A DNA stretch of 19,810 nucleotides from Chromera velia (taxonomy: Eukaryota; Sar; Chromeraceae): the NCBI GenBank assembly GCA_018398765.1, contig JAHBMJ010001830.1, forward strand, positions 5,607 through 25,416, given 5' to 3'. The first letter of the stretch is position 1; each line of letters starts with the position of its first letter. The notes below the pieces were generated by a model that did not search any database, had not been told where the DNA came from, and saw only the letters and a program-made list of their open reading frames with translations. Both the position numbers and the translations under genes were made by a program. Shown piece by piece: positions 8,846 through 18,186 of the stretch.

Positions 8846-10501
8846 GTGAGGGAGTGCGCGAGTGAGCGAGTGAGTGAGACAGGGGAGGGGGGAAGCTCTC
8901 TCAATTCAATTGAGATCAGTTTCTGCATTTAGTCGAGTGAGATAGGCAGCAGGTCAAGAAACGTTAGACAGAGTGAGGACAAAGCTGGCCTCGCGAACAG
9001 AAAAAGTCAGACAGAAGAAAGGAAGACGAATGGAGGAACGAGGAACTGAAAGAACGAGAAAATGAAAAAAGAGATGAATGCCTAAATCTTGGAGACCCTG
9101 TAGCCGCGCTCAGGGAGACAGGATGAGATGAAAAGTATTCTTTTCTTAATTTTGCAACGAATATGCATGCATGGTTCATCGAGTTGGACTCTTTGTGAGA
9201 TAGTCTCTTTGGTCTGTTTGCTGGAGTGCTGGAGTTGGTGCGTCGATCTATGATCTGTGTTGGTGCGTGTTTGCCTTGGTTGGTTCCTACACGCATAGAC
9301 AGATAAGTGCGCCCTTGGTTCATCGTTCAAATCATCTTACATGTGAATCTGTTTGATGTCTCTGCTTTGGGGGGAATGAGGAAGGAGGGGAGAGAGAATG
9401 CGTCCATTAGAAAATGACCGACAGGGGATCTCCTCTTTGTTTTGGCATCAAGGTGAGCTTGTGTCCTCGAAACTCTGTAGTGACACACACACTTTGGTTT
9501 GCTAGCTGATATGATCCATTGGAAGTCTCCTGTCTGGTCTTCAGCTATCGTTTGTTTAGTCGTTTGTTGTACATGAATGGATGCCTCGATGTAGCTCTGG
9601 CAAAAGGATCATGCAGTTCTGAAGAAAGGACGTACAGAAAAACACTGAGACTCGTGCATGAGGTTGCATTCATGACTGATTGACGGAGTTGTGCTCTCAT
9701 CTGATTTTGATAGAGTGCCTCCCTCTGTTTATGAGAAAACGATTGATGAATCGATGTTCAAAAAATTCAGATTGTTTCCCCAATTGCATTCGATTATGCA
9801 TGCACTAGCATCACTGCGGCACACGACCCAAGCAGTAATAATTGGGATATACAAATGTCATAAAAATTAAAAGAGTTGTAATTAAGACTGAGTAAACAAT
9901 TAAAATATATAAATGAATTATTTGATTGAAATTTACTAGGGAATTTAAGAATTCAGGGCTAAAAATGACACAATAAACCGTTAAAAGACCAATAAAAGTT
10001 AAAACTTAAAACAAAATTTAATTTTGTAATGTAAATTCCGTTGTGAAACGGGATACGCGGTATCAAAAACGATGTAAATATCTATATATGCATCAAAATC
10101 CATTAAATTCCACTACATTCCTGCGGAATTTAACCCGGTTTTACATGGTAGATTTCAGAAATTGATTCAGAATTTAAAGCGAACAAAATAAATATAATCT
10201 TTATTAATCTTTTAAATTTATAAAAAGAATGACCTAAAGAATAATATATAATCTGTATCCGAGTCTTTCAGCGCAGCTTTCAGGCTTTTAAGGCTAAGTT
10301 TCAGCTTTGTTTTATGCATTTGCATGTATATATTTCTAGATATATTTGTTATTGTCCCTAGATTTACGTGATTATGTGCACCAGCTTTTGTCCCCTACAG
10401 GAGGATACGTTTATGATTTCCTGGCAAATTCCTGCATGATTCAGTCAAAAAATTGATTCGATGGCCCGGTGTCAGGCCAGCGCCTAGGCCAGCGCGTCGT
10501 T
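8846..10501. other. Long convergent spacer, purine-rich then AT-rich
   Basis: Between the stop at 8845 (+) and the methyltransferase stop at 10502 (-) I see no convincing gene. Positions 8850-9080 are purine-rich (GAGTGAG and GAAAGAA words). Positions 9080-9780 are of mixed composition with TGCATGCA at 9164-9171. From about 9835 to 10490 the DNA is AT-rich with many TTAAA/AATTT words. Open frames at 8964-9330 on the minus strand are Ser/Arg-rich translations of the purine tract. Confidence 0.75.
10103..10133. repeat. Perfect 9-bp inverted repeat in the AT-rich island
   Basis: TTAAATTCC at 10103-10111 and GGAATTTAA at 10125-10133 form a perfect inverted repeat around a 13-base loop. It could be a hairpin or the relic of a small element. 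It is too AT-rich to be called a terminator. Confidence 0.5.
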
Positions 10502-12088
10502 TCATTTGCTGCACTTGATGTGTTCTTTTTCCAACGGAAGATTCTCCAAACCCCCCTTCACACTGCAAGCGATAAAAAACCCGTCTCCGAAATAGTCTGG
10601 GAGTAAACGAGACGGTGGGAGCCCCGAATCTCCCCCCTGCCCCCCTTGCAGCAAATTGGGAAGCAGAGTCACACACTCGTAAGACGTTGTCAAGCTTCCG
10701 TTCGAGACAACGTCCTCGTTCTCTTTCCGTCGAAGTGTACACGTTGCGTACACCACACGGCCACTCGAAGGGCAAACTAAAGACTCGGCAAGTCGAAGAA
10801 GGCGAATCTGGAGAGCAGGAAGGAGTTCCACCTCCGCTTCCTTCAGACGAAAACGGACGCTTGGGTGTCTCCGAAGAATGCCGAGTTGCGAACAGGGAGC
10901 ATCTACTAGAATACCGTCGAACCGACAGTGACCCTTCTCTGTCAAGGTCTCAAGTTCCTCTCCATCCGAAAGGACAACCACCTCAACAATGCTCACCCCT
11001 GCTCTCTTACATCTTGCTTTTAAATTGTCAAGTTTGTTCCTGTCAACATCACATGCGACGATCACCCCCTCATTCTGCATCGCTGCGGCCAGACCTAAAG
11101 TCTTTCCACCACTACCCGCACACAGATCAAGCCATCTCTCTCCTGGCTTCGCAACGCAACTCTGTGCGATCAGCTGACTACCCTCATCCTGCACCTCAAA
11201 CTCTCCCCCCCTCCAGCCCTCATTTCCCCACACATTCATTTTGGTAGGGACAGAAAGCCCCCAGGTGCTCCACTTCAAAGTCTCCGTATGGACCCTCTCA
11301 TCAGATTCAAGGAGGCGCTGTTGGAGAGTCTCTCTGTCTGTCTTTAGAGTGTTTACTCTCAAGTGAGTGGGTCCAGCCTCGTTACTCACTCGGCCTACAA
11401 GCGAGCACACCGCTACGCCGAAATCTTTCACCAGACTCTCAGCCATCCAGTCAGGCAAAGAGTGCTGAACAGCCAGCCGGTGTGTCGGATCCTCGGGAAG
11501 TGAATCACTCAATTCTGCCGAGTGAATAAAATTTTCCACTCTCCTCAATCTTCCATCCTCTATCTCGAGTATTCGGGCCGTCTCCTGTCTTCTTATACTC
11601 TCACTCTCCTCAAATGCAATCATATACGCAAGCAGGAGAAACCCTGCACGTATCTGTGCAGCGTGCGCGGACTGTTCCGTCAGAGCGGCTTCTAGGGACG
11701 AGGCCGACCCCTCAGCTGACTTTAATCCTTCTACCCTCGAGTCAGATTCCTCTGAATTCTCCCCCGCTTTTCCGTCTTTTTCCTCCACTACACCCTCCTC
11801 TACTCCACTCTTTTCCACAACATGAAGGAGCCACCTCCTGTTGCAGCTGCACCCCAGCACTCGTCTGGAAATTTGGATTCTCTCCTCGTTCGACAGACCT
11901 GCACCTTTCTTCGAGAACGTTTCCTTCACACTGTTCTCGAGAATAATGTCAGGGACGAGAACGAACCTTGCAATCAGGTCACGACTCAGGAGTATCGACA
12001 GGCGAGAAGGCGTAGGAACAGAGGGAGGAACAAGGGAAGGGGAGTTGGATGACGAAGAAGAATCACCACCAACCGACGAACTCATCAT
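10502..12088 (-). CDS. RNA m5C methyltransferase, RsmB/NOP2/NSUN family (intronless)
   Basis: The frame opens upstream at a TTG near 12223, but the first ATG is at 12088 (MMSSSVGGDSSSSS), giving 528 residues. The N-terminal half is helical and Ser/Glu-rich, with a block (RRVLGCSCNRRWLLHVV) recalling the NusB-like domain of RsmB relatives. The catalytic half carries the SAM-binding motif LDLCAGSGGKTLGLAAAM, the acidic strand ACDVDRNKLDNL, motif IV DAPCSQLGILRRHP and motif VI VVYATCTLRRKENEDVV. Motif VI supplies the nucleophilic Cys (TCT) and motif IV the Pro-Cys used for product release. PTHLRVNTLK is the usual pre-SAM element. The family methylates cytosine C5 in rRNA or tRNA. The bacterial-like layout favours an rRNA-type substrate, possibly organellar, which is inference. 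No clear transit peptide is seen. It is convergent with the gene at 8001 and divergent from the ankyrin gene. Confidence 0.9.
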   Translation of the reverse strand: MMSSSVGGDSSSSSNSPSLVPPSVPTPSRLSILLSRDLIARFVLVPDIILENSVKETFSKKGAGLSNEERIQISRRVLGCSCNRRWLLHVVEKSGVEEGVVEEKDGKAGENSEESDSRVEGLKSAEGSASSLEAALTEQSAHAAQIRAGFLLLAYMIAFEESESIRRQETARILEIEDGRLRRVENFIHSAELSDSLPEDPTHRLAVQHSLPDWMAESLVKDFGVAVCSLVGRVSNEAGPTHLRVNTLKTDRETLQQRLLESDERVHTETLKWSTWGLSVPTKMNVWGNEGWRGGEFEVQDEGSQLIAQSCVAKPGERWLDLCAGSGGKTLGLAAAMQNEGVIVACDVDRNKLDNLKARCKRAGVSIVEVVVLSDGEELETLTEKGHCRFDGILVDAPCSQLGILRRHPSVRFRLKEAEVELLPALQIRLLRLAESLVCPSSGRVVYATCTLRRKENEDVVSNGSLTTSYECVTLLPNLLQGGQGGDSGLPPSRLLPDYFGDGFFIACSVKGGLENLPLEKEHIKCSK

Positions 12089-12152
12089 CACACCAAGGGA
12101 CGCTGCCCAATACAGATAGTTTGTAAGAACCACACGAGATACCTGTCCTACA

Positions 12153-12395
12153 ATGCGACTCCTATTCTGCACTGCTCCTATCAGTGCTTCTTTTCTTCTT
12201 TCTCTCCTGATCCTCGGCCCCAACTCCTATCCGAAACAAACGAGCTCGGGCAAAGAAGCGTCAATTCATGCGTACAAGACGGAAAAGCTGCGTCTCACTG
12301 GGAGAGTGACTCCACCGTCGAAGCCGCGGGTGTGTACGCGAAGGTTCTGCACACTGCGTCATACAGTGACAAGAGAAAAGCACACATATATATGA
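12153..12395 (+). CDS. Possible small secreted ORF (weak)
   Basis: ATG at 12153 opens an 80-codon frame starting MRLLFCTAPISASFLLSLL, which looks like a signal peptide. A GTGTGT at about 12330 matches the local donor pattern in phase 0, so this could be a first exon, but no partner exon is found. Part of the frame lies opposite the 5' leader of the methyltransferase gene, and hydrophobicity can arise as a mirror of the Arg-rich sequence there. No family is recognised. Confidence 0.22.
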   Translation: MRLLFCTAPISASFLLSLLILGPNSYPKQTSSGKEASIHAYKTEKLRLTGRVTPPSKPRVCTRRFCTLRHTVTREKHTYI

Positions 12396-12487
12396 CGACT
12401 GACAGAAAGGAATGTTCTCGCTTGCCAAATGATGCCTGGCAATATCGACAGCTCCAACCTCAACAGATCAGGTGCCGAGATGTGCAG

Positions 12488-12544
12488 AGACGGGGAGACG
12501 GCATTCATTGAGAGACGGCACGTAGACGGCAATTCAGGAGACGG
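12488..12544 (+). repeat. Cluster of five AGACGG words
   Basis: AGACGG occurs at 12488, 12496, 12513, 12524 and 12539, mostly extended as GAGACGGCA. Three copies of the reverse complement (GCCGTCTCC) lie at about 12914, 12932 and 12952. The spacing is irregular, so this is a motif cluster rather than a strict tandem repeat. Confidence 0.6.
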
Positions 12545-12774
12545 CATGCATGGAGACTGAGACGAAACGCAGACGCTCAGACCCGCGAGAGGCACATTGC
12601 CACACAAAGAAGTTCGCTTGCGATTCTGCAAGGGTGTAAGTGACACTACGTGAGTGTGTATGTGACTACAAAATATTCAAAGCCACCCGACTTGTCACCA
12701 CTATTCACTCAATTGCGGAGCGCACCCCGCAAGTCAAAGAGCCGTGATCGAGAGAGTCATAGAAGCCAACCTAC

Positions 12775-12987
12775 CTAACGGACCGAAAAGAGCCTCGATA
12801 TCCAATAGTGTCGCGAGACGACAAACAGCTTCCAAAGAAAGGGAAAGTGGCGATAAAACGAGCCCAGGTAGGGCGGGAGGAAAGCCATAAAGGGCGGCCT
12901 CATGAGTTCTTTTGCCGTCTCCTCGTCGTGGCGCCGTCTCCTCTCATGTCCGGCCGTCTCCGCCTGTTCTCGGGCAAACTCCAGCAT
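12775..12987 (-). CDS. Possible 70-residue small protein (uncertain)
   Basis: ATG at 12987 opens a 70-codon frame ending with TAG at 12775. The N-terminal half is charged (MLEFAREQAETAGHERRRR). The C-terminal half is aromatic and hydrophobic (FMAFLPPYLGSFYRHFPFLW, then KLFVVSRHYW), as in small membrane or mitochondrial accessory proteins. No family is recognised. It overlaps on the other strand a possible first exon of the ankyrin gene (12902-13039), so at most one of the two is likely to be right. Confidence 0.3.
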   Translation of the reverse strand: MLEFAREQAETAGHERRRRHDEETAKELMRPPFMAFLPPYLGSFYRHFPFLWKLFVVSRHYWISRLFSVR

Positions 12988-13039
12988 TCCCGGAGGATCC
13001 TTGCCAAGCCCTCTTCGCTTCCTTCGCTCTCAGACCAGG
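12902..13039 (+). other. Possible upstream exon of the ankyrin gene
   Basis: ATG at 12902 gives 46 codons (MSSFAVSSSWRRLLSC onward) with no acidic residue and many Ser/Arg, as in mitochondrial presequences. It ends at a GTAGGT donor at 13040 in phase 0. A TAG acceptor at 13243 would join it in frame to the coiled-coil exon. Against it: the acceptor is CGTAG rather than TGCAG, and the donor has A at +3, unlike every other intron here. Confidence 0.28.
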
Positions 13040-13459
13040 GTAGGTCAGACAGCCAGTTGAAGAATGGCAGGAAGAGAAAAACTTTGCATCTCTCTGTCAT
13101 GAATCGCTCAAAAGAGAGGCCCCGATATATAGGTCGTTATCGTGAGGGGCACCTGTGAAGTGGGAAGAGAGGGACAGGGACGGCAGTCTGGTCTGTCTGA
13201 GAGGGACTTGCTGAAGAAGATTCTGCTCTACCGGCTTGCGTAGTGCCTCTTCCTTGTATGTGGACGATTCTCTGTCGACCCTCTGTCGACCAATCGAAAA
13301 GATTCCCCAAGGAATACTCGTACAAGTGGAAAGAAGACGCTGCCGGAAACCCGGCTGGCTTTTGTGCATTCTTCCGCACTAACAGCCTTGTTCGTTTGCG
13401 TTTCTGCACTCCCCTCTCTCGACCTCTCGGTGTCTGTCCATTCCATCCACGTGTGCCTG

Positions 13460-16400
13460 ATGCATGGGACGCAGCCTCTGGGTTCTTCTTCGAGCTCTGC
13501 TCTCTCCCCCCCCGAGGGCCTGTCCTCTGTCTGCAACGCTCGGTGTGCGGCCATTATTCAGGAGCAGTGGGAGGCAAACGCGAGCATGAAGGAGGAGCTA
13601 GGCACGCAGACAGAAAAGACGACAAAGCAAAGTGAAGAGATTGAACGGCTGACTGCAGAGACCCAAAGGCTGAACGCAGAACTGAAGCGCATCGCAGGAG
13701 AAAGGGAGCGACTGGCCGAAGACAATCAGGCACTGGCGAAGAAATTCCGGAACCAGAGACATCATCAAGTCTGTCCTTTACATTTTGCAACCAAACGTTT
13801 ATGTATGAATTCTCTCACCTCTTTTTCCAATTCTGCTCACAGCAGTGAGGGTGTGGGAGGAGATAGAAGCCAAATACCTGAATGAGAAGGTGAAAGACGG
13901 AGCAAGGCAAATACGAATCAACTTCATCCAGGACTGCGCCCGTCGTGAAGTTGGTAGAATCAGTGTGTACCGGCAGGTCTGTCTGCCTGTCTGTCTGTCT
14001 GTCTGTTTCGCTTCAGTGCCTAATGTTTGTGTTTCACATCTGATTCATTACCACTTGCGTCGGGCGTTATTTTACATTCACAACTTGCAGGGAAATCTCG
14101 AGGCTGTTGGTGTTGGAGCCTCTGCCCCCTCTCCCTCTGTAGAGACCCAGAGCATTCCTCGGGGGGAAAGTTCAGAGGGACCATCGACGGATCAACTCCA
14201 GGAGGAAGAGGGAAGGGAGACGAAAAGAAAACAAACGAACCGCCAGGAAAGGAGGGTGAGTCAGCGGGAGGTACACGGGCAGACTTGTGCTTGACTCTCT
14301 TGGTTTGTGGGCGAGTCTGTGTCGTCCTCTCTGTCTCGTCGGACCTTATGAAAGCGTGTCGAGTGCGTGTGTAGCGGTGTGGCGTTGTTTCTTGGCGTTC
14401 AGTCAGTCGTTGTCGAAGAGATAGTGTGTCCTTTCTTTTTTTTCTCATTGCGGAATCTGAGAGATTTTTCAAGTCGCCTGCTATCCGTGTCTGTGTCCTT
14501 CTGTGTTCCCTACAACACGTCACAGACTCCCTTTCGAGTCTCCTGCTGAGTTTCGCTATCGTGCCGTTTGCCTCTTGTCACTCCTCCCTCTTGTTTTTCA
14601 TGCCACCTTTCCTTTCCCTTTTGCTTCCAGCACCTCTCAGCTCTGCACGCTGCGGCATCCAAAGGCGAGATCCTCCTTGTGAACAGACTTCTCGCACAGG
14701 GCATTGACCCACTTGACAGGAATGAGGTCTGTGGGATGGTTGGTGGTCTCTTGGTTGCACTTCTCTCCCTTGCTCCCTCACTCCCTGCCCTCTCTCAATC
14801 AGTTTATCCACTGATGTTTCTAGTCTCTTTCGTTCTTTCACAGCCCACGCTCTCTTTGATCCCGGTCCTGTGCAGCTTTGAGACTCCTGGGCTTCTCTAT
14901 TCTTCTCATTCTGTCTAGCATACGCTTCACGAAGAAAGGTAGAGAGGCTCTGTGTAGAACACCAAGGGGAACACCATGTGTATGGTCAGACAATCAATAA
15001 ATGAGGGACGCAGGACCCAACAAAGAAGCTGCCATAGGCGCAGCAAGAAGAACGCACTGAAAGGGGTGAGGCAGACGTGTGAGTACGCGTACATTGGTTG
15101 CATGGGTTCTTTCTGCAGAGGGGGGAGACTGCGCTTCATGTTGCCGCCTTTCGGGGCTTTCAGTCTGTCGCAATTGCTCTATTGGACGGGGGCGCAGATG
15201 TGAACGCGGCTTGTGAGGTCGGTAGGTTCGTTGGTAGGTGAGGACCCAGGCGTGTCCGTGCGTACGTCCGTGTGTGTGTGTGTGTGCGCGCGCGCGCGCG
15301 TGTGTGTGTCTGTCTGTGTTGGCATGTTGTAGCCCCACTCATCCAATTGAGCATGTTGTGTTCCCAGTATTGGGTCTTTCTTGTGTTTGCGCTCATACTT
15401 TGTGTTGCAATTCGGCCGTTTGTTTGCGTAATGTGAAAGCTTCGTTTGTTCCTGCTTGGTTGGTTGAGCAGACCGGCTCTGTCAGGATCGTTACCGATAC
15501 CTAGATTTCGTGTTTGCCCACCTTTCTCCCTGTTTGAATGTCCTTTTCGTTGTTTTCTCGGCCTTTTTGAGTTCGTTGAATTTTCAGCCCCAACGTGCTC
15601 TTCAGGTCTAAATGTGGCACTGCGGGAGGAAGATTAGACTGAGAGCCTGCTTTGACTCTTTCTCTCGTTGTCCTTCGCGAATTGCCTGCAGGCTGGGTCT
15701 CGGCCTCTTCATTTAGCAGTGAAGGAGGGCCAGCTGGAGATGAGCGCACTCCTAATTGACAGAGGCGCAGATGTGAACGCTCAGACTTCGGTTGGTGTAC
15801 CCATGCATGCGTCTTTCCTTCCGTGCCTTTTGAGAGATGCAATGCTGTATTCTCCAACCTCATCTTCACTGAGAATGTTTTCCTCAGCGCATTTACCCTC
15901 TCTTCCTCTTCTCAGAGAGCTGCCTGCCGTCTCCGTGAGTACACTGATGCACGACGTCTGGATGTGCACATTGGCTGAATCAGCTTCCTTCGCCACATCG
16001 ATCTTTCACTGCCAGTTTTTCCTTAATTTCCCTCTTAATTCCTTTGTGTGTGCAGAGTGGAGTCAGCCCGATGATGCTGGGGGCGCAGGCAGGGGATGAT
16101 GAGGCCGTGCGATTGCTGATCGACAGTGGTGCAGACATGGCAGGGACCTCTCCTGTCAGTGCGTGCGCTCTCTCTTTCTTTTTCTCTTTCTCTCTCCCCC
16201 CCTCCCCGTCCCTCCCCCCCCCCCTCCCACACACACGCACACACATGCAGACAGATATTTAAAAATACGCAGTCTGCAGCTTTGAATCCGTCCCAAGCTC
16301 ATATCGCAAAAAGAGAGAGGGGGAGAGAAGGTCGATGAGTGAGAAGTGGAGCACGATCGATCGATCGATCGATCGAGCGAGCGAGCGAGAGAGAGAGAGG

Positions 16401-16641
16401 AAGGAAGGGGATGAGAGAGGGCGGGCAGACGTGTGGAGGTTCTGACACTGGCAAGAGTCTTGGAGCATCAAATGAGGGCAGTGCCACCAGATGACAAACT
16501 CAGCACCGTGCAATCAGCTTGGGGGGTGTCTCAGAGAATTCACTTGGACTCTTCAGCGCTCCTGCGATTGTCTCGCCGCCGTTGTTTTCCCTTCCTGCCT
16601 CAGATCAGACTAAGCGTCTGACTCTCTCTCTCTCTCTCTCG

Positions 16642-16680
<39 letters not shown>

Positions 16681-17901
16681 TGTCTGTCTGTCTGTCTGTA
16701 GGTGTACGTTTATGTGTGTACATCCCCATCTGTTGTATCATTTGAGTGCAGACGGGTGAGACAGCGCTTCACCTGGCAGCCCTGCAAGGGCGTGTTGGTG
16801 TGGTCTCTCTGTTGTTGCAGAGAGGGGGGATCCACCTCTTGGAGACTACAGACAAAGTTCGTTCGTTGTGTGTGCGAGCGCCCTGTTTGACCACCGTTTT
16901 AGCAGCTTGCAATTCAAATGCTCTCCTTCCCGTGTTTTGTTTTGTTTTGGCTCCTTGCTTAGGTGCCAGTGCGTTTTCCTCTCTGAAATTCTGATTTCGG
17001 TTTGAAGAGCGCAACCCTCCCTCTGAGTCGTCTCTGCTGACATTTCTTTTCACTCAAGTTTTCGCCCGTGCATGCATATCCTTCAAGAGGTTTTAACAAA
17101 CCTCGCATGAAAATATACCAGACAGTGATGCCGTCTGTTTCGTACACGCACAACGACAGCTACACGCGTGCCGTGGGGGAATCCGAAAGAGAACTCGGAC
17201 GATGTCTCTTCATTCCTTTTGCATTTCTGTACCTGTTCCGCCAGCGTACAAAACACGTATGCCTCCTGAGTTTTGAAGAGGTTCCTGGACGTGAATCCTC
17301 CTTCTCTGTCCCCTTCTCGTTCGATGTTTGAATGTTAATTGCTGCAGAAGAGAGAAACCCCGTTGCACAAGGCGGTGCGCCAGGGGAGACGAGACGTGAC
17401 GATCGCTCTTCTGAGAGCAGGGGCAGATCCCAATGCTGCCAACTCGGTGTGTCGATTCGTTCATTCGTGCATGGACTAATTGACTCTCTGTTCCGTTCTC
17501 CCCATCGATATCTCTCTCTCACTGCGTGTGTATGTTTGTGTCTTCCCTCGATCCATTCCCAGAGCGAGGTACCCTGATGGAAGCTTTTGTCGTCACGCAG
17601 GCTTGTTGATAGAAAGGGAAAGGGAGAGAAGGCGGCGGGGCGAGAGAGAAAGCGCGGGGACGTGTGTGTGTGTGTGTGTTCTGGGAAAAGGCAACGCAGC
17701 AGGCCTTCAAGTTGTCTTCCAGATCCCGACAAGCAGGTTGACTTTTTTGGGGGGGATCCGTGAAGCTACGCTACTTCAATGCTCAACACGCACGTTTTCT
17801 CTCTGCAGGATGGGCATACTCCTCTGCGGGTTGCAAAGATACACAGGTGGCCAGATCTAATGGACTTGCTGCAAAAGTTCGGAGCTCATCTCATTCTATG
17901 A
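13460..17901 (+). CDS. Coiled-coil and ankyrin-repeat protein (about 10 exons)
   Basis: Exons: 13460-13768 or 13802, about 13846-13976, 14091-14255, 14631-14726, 15119-15217, 15692-15790, 16056-16154, 16752-16856, 17348-17446 and 17809-17901 (stop TGA). The protein has about 440 residues. Exon 1 encodes a coiled coil (EEIERLTAETQRLNAELK, then GERERLAEDNQALAKKF). Exon 3 is an acidic then basic linker. Exons 4 to 10 each encode one ankyrin repeat of 30-35 residues with recognisable TALHVAA, TALHLAA, PLHLAV, GADVNA and GADPNA signatures. All internal junctions from exon 2 on are phase 0. Ankyrin arrays bind proteins, so this is probably a scaffold or adaptor. The start is the first in-frame ATG; an alternative begins at 12902. 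The first junction is unresolved. The best donor (GTCTGT at 13769) gives the wrong phase, while GTATGA at 13803 fits the phase but leaves a 40-43 nt intron. Confidence 0.82.
13977..14006 (+). repeat. TCTG array overlapping a 5' splice site
   Basis: The donor after exon 2 of the ankyrin gene (CAG then GTCTGT) is the first unit of a TCTG/TGCC array, so the splice site and the repeat are one sequence. Confidence 0.8.
15270..15309 (+). repeat. Alternating purine-pyrimidine tract (TG/CG/TG)
   Basis: About 40 bp of uninterrupted purine-pyrimidine alternation, with TG repeats, then CG repeats, then TG again. It lies in the intron after the second ankyrin exon. This composition is the classic Z-DNA-prone type. 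Confidence 0.9.
16354..16399 (+). repeat. Graded CGAT to CGAG to GA repeat
   Basis: A CGAT tetranucleotide run passes through CGAG units into a GA dinucleotide run, in the intron 16155-16751. The same intron also has CT- and C-rich tracts at 16165-16225 and a CA run near 16230. Confidence 0.88.
16622..16700 (+). repeat. Compound TC-TG-TCTG microsatellite
   Basis: A TC run, then about 17 TG units, then TCTG units, about 50 bp upstream of the acceptor at 16751. The pyrimidine-rich part may double as a polypyrimidine tract, but the final acceptor has its own TGCAG. Confidence 0.9.
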
Positions 17902-18068
17902 TGATCTCCAGGTATAAAGCTCAGATCTCGTACTAACTTCGCTGCAGAACGTAATTCTACCATACTGACAGCTGCATGTATATCAGCAGATGCAGTGCCA
18001 TTCATACTTGCACGTCACGCTTGTTACTACTCTTTCTATCTCTTTCGATCTGACTGAAGTGTAATTTT

Positions 18069-18101
<33 letters not shown>

Positions 18102-18186
18102 GCCACCCCCCGATTTCTGCATACTAAGCTGTTTCACCTCTTCAAGCAAAATGTTTCGGTTTTTTTTAAAAATATATTAATTTAAA
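17902..18186. other. 3' flank of the ankyrin gene with AT dinucleotide run
   Basis: No coding signal. It contains an AT dinucleotide run at about 18073-18101 and becomes AT-rich toward 18180. It should include the ankyrin gene's polyadenylation site, but no signal can be singled out. Confidence 0.7.

Larger units (their letters stand above)
12089..12901. promoter_or_regulatory. Divergent spacer upstream of methyltransferase and ankyrin genes
   Basis: This spacer should contain promoters for the methyltransferase (-) and the ankyrin gene (+). It holds a cluster of AGACGG words (12488-12544) and weak small-ORF candidates described separately. No TATA-like or initiator element can be assigned with confidence. 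Confidence 0.45.

Noticed and set aside
10615-11247. 210-residue plus-strand frame
   Set aside because: Antisense to the methyltransferase catalytic motifs; no signature of its own.
12089-12223. 45-codon N-terminal extension of the methyltransferase
   Set aside because: It would need a TTG start; the first ATG is at 12088 and no supported acceptor extends the frame.
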